This document shows, piece after piece, positions 30,010 through 32,839 of a stretch of 32,839 nt of DNA. The stretch is from positions 1 to 32,839 of the IMG/VR virus record IMGVR_UViG_3300037146_000068, one strand, 5' to 3'. The notes under the pieces are model-generated. The model searched no databases. It was not told the DNA's origin and was given only the letters and a program-made list of their open reading frames with translations. Each line of letters opens with the position of its first letter. Within the stretch, counting starts at the first letter, position 1. The translations under genes were made by a program, and so were the position numbers. The DNA is from a virus.

Positions 30010-30558
30010 TTACTTCTTTGCCTTTGGCATGGTAATTTTCGCCTTGTTGAACTCGAACACCCCGAACAATTCGTCCGGGAATGGGTCTCGCTCATTCGCT
30101 TCCGGGTTGCTTGCCGCCCATTCTTTTCGTTCTTTGATGAACGATTTTAGCGTTTGCGCGTGAACGCCTTCGGTCAGTTCTGGCGTGCGAGCGAATTTTT
30201 CCACGATCTCTTCCGCAATTTCTTTTGCCGCCGCGATTTCATCCTTTCCGAATGACAATTCGAGATTCGTTTTTATAATCCCGCCAAAACCATGATCTTT
30301 GAGCCATCTATGCGCGCTTTCGCGTCTATTTGCTGGAATCGAACAAACAAGATCGAGAACCACTTCCACGGACGCTCCGTTGTTCAAAGATATTTTACTT
30401 ATTTCAAGTTCAGTCATAAGCGTAGGTAAATCTTCGCGTTCCAGTTTTTGATGCGCGATTTTCGCGGATTTTAAGTCGGCTTCAAGCTGCGCAACTTTCT
30501 CTTCGGCTTGCATCAGCTGATTCGCCATATCGGTTATTCTGTTTAATGCGTCGCTCAT
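30010..30558 (-). CDS. Coiled-coil early protein (182 aa), unknown
   Basis: The N-terminal 50 residues form a clear coiled coil (ITDMANQLMQAEEKVAQLEA, DLKSAKIAHQKLEREDLPTL). It is followed by a globular domain (SISLNNGASVEVV-like strand, ANRRESAHRWLKDHGFGGII, KTNLELSFGKDEIAAAKEIA) and a basic end (FEFNKAKITMPKAKK). Genes of this plan recur in phage replication regions next to single-strand-binding-type and MazG-like genes. No enzymatic motif is seen. GGGAGAG precedes the ATG. Confidence 0.6.
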   Translation of the reverse strand: MSDALNRITDMANQLMQAEEKVAQLEADLKSAKIAHQKLEREDLPTLMTELEISKISLNNGASVEVVLDLVCSIPANRRESAHRWLKDHGFGGIIKTNLELSFGKDEIAAAKEIAEEIVEKFARTPELTEGVHAQTLKSFIKERKEWAASNPEANERDPFPDELFGVFEFNKAKITMPKAKK

Positions 30559-30591
30559 TTTCTCTCCCGTAGATATTGCCGAACTAACGGC

Positions 30592-31104
30592 TCAAGTTGT
30601 TTTACGACCGTATTTTAGTTTTGCGTTATGCTTTTGAAGAAATTCGGCTGCGTCTTGTTGCCCTGGCGTCAGAAAAGCCGTCTCAAGAAGCAATTTTATG
30701 GCAGGTTCCGGCTTCCAGTAGTGTGGCCCTTTTTGAACCTTGCCACGCTCGTCGTAAATCGGCTTGCCATCGGCCCCCAATTTTGAAAAATTCGATTGCA
30801 TGATAATCGCCAAAATCCGATCCAGCGGCAAACCGAATTTGGCCATTTCGGATGCGCAATATACCTGAATATCGCCCAACAAATCGGCCAGCATCGTCAA
30901 GATTTCCAGCTCCGGCAACGGGAGAGCAGCGGTATCGATGATCTCGACAATCTCATCGATCTCATTCAATTCTTCGGACAAAATACTTTTAAAAGCCTTC
31001 AAACGCTCACCCGCGTACACGCCGACATCCAACGACGGCTTGGCATTGACTGGCAATTTATACATGACGTTAAATTTTTTGATATCGTCTGAAAATGAAC
31101 TCAT
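30592..31104 (-). CDS. MazG-like nucleotide pyrophosphohydrolase
   Basis: A 170-residue protein with the all-alpha NTP pyrophosphatase pattern: ERLKAFKSILSEELNEIDEI supplies E44-E45-x2-E48, and EILTMLADLLGDIQVYC supplies D74-x3-D78 for metal binding. The following SNFSKLGADGKPIYDERGKV, QKGPHYWKPEPAI segment is typical of phage-type MazG-like proteins. Such enzymes hydrolyse nucleoside triphosphates to monophosphates and may clean up modified nucleotides or blunt host stress signalling during infection. Substrate is unknown. Confidence 0.7.
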   Translation of the reverse strand: MSSFSDDIKKFNVMYKLPVNAKPSLDVGVYAGERLKAFKSILSEELNEIDEIVEIIDTAALPLPELEILTMLADLLGDIQVYCASEMAKFGLPLDRILAIIMQSNFSKLGADGKPIYDERGKVQKGPHYWKPEPAIKLLLETAFLTPGQQDAAEFLQKHNAKLKYGRKTT

Positions 31105-31141
31105 TTTGATCTTTCAAAAAAACAATAAGTGCAAGGCGAAT

Positions 31142-32122
31142 TTAAATTAAACCTAAATCTTTTTGAATAGCAGCGATGAACAACGTCGAAAGATTTTGAT
31201 CTTCGAAATTTTCGCCGAGTGCCACGGCCTTGTCATAGGTCAACCCGCGTTTGCATCCGGCATAATACAGCCCGTCTACGGATTTCCACAGCGAGTATTG
31301 TTTGAAAAGCAACAGTTTTCCCGGCACTCCATACATTTTTAAGTCGGCAGGCAACGGATGGTCGTAGCCTCTTAAAAAAGCGTCGCCGCCAATCGTGCAG
31401 CTCTGGGGTAATTGGTGGTCGTAGCCCTCCAAAAAAGCGCTGCCGCCAATCGTGCAGCCCTGGGGCAATTGGTGGCCGTAGCCCGTCAAATCGGCGCTGC
31501 CGCTAATCGTGCAGCTCTGGGGTAATTGGTGGTCGTAGCCCTCCAAAATAGCGCTTCCGCCAATCGTGCAGCCCTGGGGCAATTGGTGGTCGTAGCCTGT
31601 CAAATAGGCGTCGCCGTCTATCGTGCAGCCCTGGGGCAATGGGTGGTTGTAGCCTCTTAAAAAAGCGCTGCCGCCTATCGTGCAATCCTGGGGTAATTGG
31701 TGGCCGTAGCCCGTCAAATAGGCGTCGCCGCCAATCGTGCAGCCCTGCGGTAATTGGTGGCCGTAGCTCTCCAAATAGGCCGTCCCGCCTATCGTGCAGC
31801 CCTGGGGCAATTGGTGATCGTAGCCTCTCAACCAAGCAGCGCCGCCAATCGTGCAGCCCTGCGGCAATTGGTGGCCGTAGCCCGTCAAATAGACGCTGCC
31901 GCCAATCGTGCAGCCCTGGGGCAATTGGTGGTCGTAGCCTCTTAAAAAAGCATCGCCGCCAATCGTGCAGCCCGGCGACAACGGGTGGTCGTAGCCTCTT
32001 AAAAAAGCGCTGCCGCCAATCGTGCAGCCCTGGGGCAATTGGCAGGCGTAGCCTCTTAAAAAAGCGCTGCCGCCAATCGTGCAGCCCTGCGGCAATGGCA
32101 GATTGTTTTTAAGCTCAATCAT
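31142..32122 (-). CDS. 19-residue repeat (solenoid-like) protein with cysteine ladder
   Basis: A 326-residue protein; AAGGAATGAA precedes the ATG. After seven residues come 13 consecutive 19-residue units (about 9-255) with consensus QLPQGCTIGGSAFLRGYDH. Every unit keeps Cys-Thr-Ile at the same place (Cys14 + 19n), as well as Leu and Gly-Tyr. The variable positions are S/D/T/A after GG, F/Y/W/I/D before Leu, and R/T/E after it. The pattern resembles 'LPEGLTVGGxLxLxG' beta-solenoid repeats of bacterial proteins. The C-terminal 70 residues (LKMYGVPGKLLLFKQYSLWK, GLYYAGCKRGLTYDKAVALG) are a non-repeat domain. Its place between helicase and MazG-like genes suggests an early host-interaction role; function unknown. 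Confidence 0.75.
   Translation of the reverse strand: MIELKNNLPLPQGCTIGGSAFLRGYACQLPQGCTIGGSAFLRGYDHPLSPGCTIGGDAFLRGYDHQLPQGCTIGGSVYLTGYGHQLPQGCTIGGAAWLRGYDHQLPQGCTIGGTAYLESYGHQLPQGCTIGGDAYLTGYGHQLPQDCTIGGSAFLRGYNHPLPQGCTIDGDAYLTGYDHQLPQGCTIGGSAILEGYDHQLPQSCTISGSADLTGYGHQLPQGCTIGGSAFLEGYDHQLPQSCTIGGDAFLRGYDHPLPADLKMYGVPGKLLLFKQYSLWKSVDGLYYAGCKRGLTYDKAVALGENFEDQNLSTLFIAAIQKDLGLI
31358..32098 (-). repeat. 13 tandem 57-bp coding repeats
   Basis: The units are in frame without spacers, and highly alike in DNA (for example GCCGCCAATCGTGCAGCCCT recurs in most). Differences fall in a few codons, giving a few unit types (FLRGYDH, YLTGYGH, ILEGYDH) in mixed order. Confidence 0.95.
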
Positions 32123-32177
32123 TTCATTCCTTCAGTTTTTTAATCAAAATACGATAAATTGAAAACGTTTAACAACA

Positions 32178-32839
32178 TTAATCGCCTAAAACGACTTTAG
32201 CCAAAGTCTCTTTCCTTCGCAACGCTTTCGTAATTTGCTCATCAATCGTTCCTGTCGCGATCAAATCGATATACACAACACTATTTTTTGTGCCGATTCT
32301 GTGCGCTCTATCTTCGCTTTGTTTTCTAGTTTCAAAATTGAAATCGTTTGAGAAATAAATAACTAGCTCCGCAGCGGTTAGTGTTAATCCAATCCCGCCG
32401 CTTTGCGGCTGTCCGAGAAACACGTCCGCATTGCCGCACTGAAACGAATCGACCGCAAGCTCTCTGTCCTCTTTATTTACGTCGCCGTGGTACTCGACGA
32501 CTTTTCTGCCAACCTTTTTTAGCGCAAGCGAAATCGAGGACAACTCTTCCTTAAATCGTGCCCACACAATCATTTTTTCGGGATAATCCTCAACGATTTC
32601 GAGTAAACTTTCCAAACGCGGATTCGCGTCAGCGACGTAATGTATGCCGCCACCGGCAACGGTCGGAAGATGTAAAAAACCTGACGTGATTTGCTGCAAT
32701 TTTACAAGTGCAGACAGCTCTGAAACCGACAAAACGTCCCCGGAATCAATATTGATTCGACACTCCGACTGCATTAAATCATACGCGGCGCGTTGCTTTG
32801 CTCCTAACTCAAAATAATGGTTTTGATAGATCTTTTCCG
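32178..32839 (-). CDS. SNF2-family helicase, C-terminal part (truncated at window edge)
   Basis: The frame is open to the right edge, giving 219 C-terminal residues; an internal ATG at 32774 is not the start. The second RecA-like domain is clear: MIVWARFKEELSSISLAL, VEYHGDVNKEDRELAVDSF, DVFLGQPQSGGIGLTLTAAE (motif V) and QSEDRAHRIGTKNSVVYIDL with the motif VI arginine finger region. It ends in TIDEQITKALRRKETLAKVV, typical of SNF2-type phage helicases. These ATP-driven DNA translocases act in phage replication or recombination. The ATP-binding domain must lie beyond 32839. Confidence 0.85.
   Translation of the reverse strand, partial: EKIYQNHYFELGAKQRAAYDLMQSECRINIDSGDVLSVSELSALVKLQQITSGFLHLPTVAGGGIHYVADANPRLESLLEIVEDYPEKMIVWARFKEELSSISLALKKVGRKVVEYHGDVNKEDRELAVDSFQCGNADVFLGQPQSGGIGLTLTAAELVIYFSNDFNFETRKQSEDRAHRIGTKNSVVYIDLIATGTIDEQITKALRRKETLAKVVLGD

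Noticed and set aside
31358-32098. CRISPR-like array because of regularly spaced repeats
   Set aside because: The 57-bp units have no unique spacers, are in frame and encode a repeat protein with start, stop and ribosome site.
1-32839. tRNA or rRNA genes
   Set aside because: No cloverleaf-like segment with T-loop (GGTTCRA) in proper context was seen by eye; a tRNA scan would be decisive.

Overview
The window is part of a tailed phage (or prophage) genome with a contractile, myovirus-type tail. It probably infects a Gram-negative, likely proteobacterial, host. The evidence is a DUF2184-like capsid protein, a DUF3383-like sheath, a tail tube, a tape measure, a full baseplate set, a lambda-R-like endolysin, a lipoprotein with a lipobox and Sec-type signal peptides. 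Terminase and portal genes are not present and presumably lie left of position 1. All family names are from recognition of motifs by eye; no database search was run.

Layout. (1) 1-7020, + strand: capsid cement protein (5' truncated), major capsid protein, head-tail connection genes, tail terminator, sheath and tube. (2) 7021-9993: a structured leader, a tail assembly chaperone with a textbook -1 frameshift signal, and a tape measure protein with an embedded glucosaminidase. (3) 9993-15150: Dit-like protein, plug, hub, spike, gp25-like wedge and baseplate J-like protein. (4) 15147-19505: a cassette of four fibre-like genes, each starting with a convincing signal peptide, then a moron-like single-gene unit with its own promoter candidate and terminator. 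(5) 19542-22594: a DUF2612/gpI-like baseplate gene, a conventional tail fibre and a second glycine-rich adhesin. (6) 22597-26904: HNH protein and a lysis/host-surface cluster (membrane coiled-coil protein, GH104-type endolysin, holin candidate, papain-like/DUF4214 protein, two small unknowns, lipoprotein, lipase-like hydrolase). (7) 26905-32839, - strand, converging stop to stop on the late genes: early/replication-type genes, namely a SNF2-type helicase (partial), a 13-unit repeat protein, a MazG-like enzyme, two unknowns, a strong terminator, small genes and a C5-cytosine methyltransferase.

The most notable observations are: a 55-70-residue sequence module present seven times in four different virion proteins (cement, tail terminator, sheath, baseplate J); four consecutive fibre-like proteins that look exported and whose mature parts all have an even cysteine count; a 19-residue solenoid-like repeat protein with a cysteine at the same place in each of 13 units; a papain-like peptidase fused to DUF4214 next to the lysis genes; and a three-way-junction RNA plus Shine-Dalgarno hairpin ahead of the frameshifting chaperone gene.

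Stretches over 300 bases without a gene: none. The largest gap is 18729-18870 (promoter and stem-loop).
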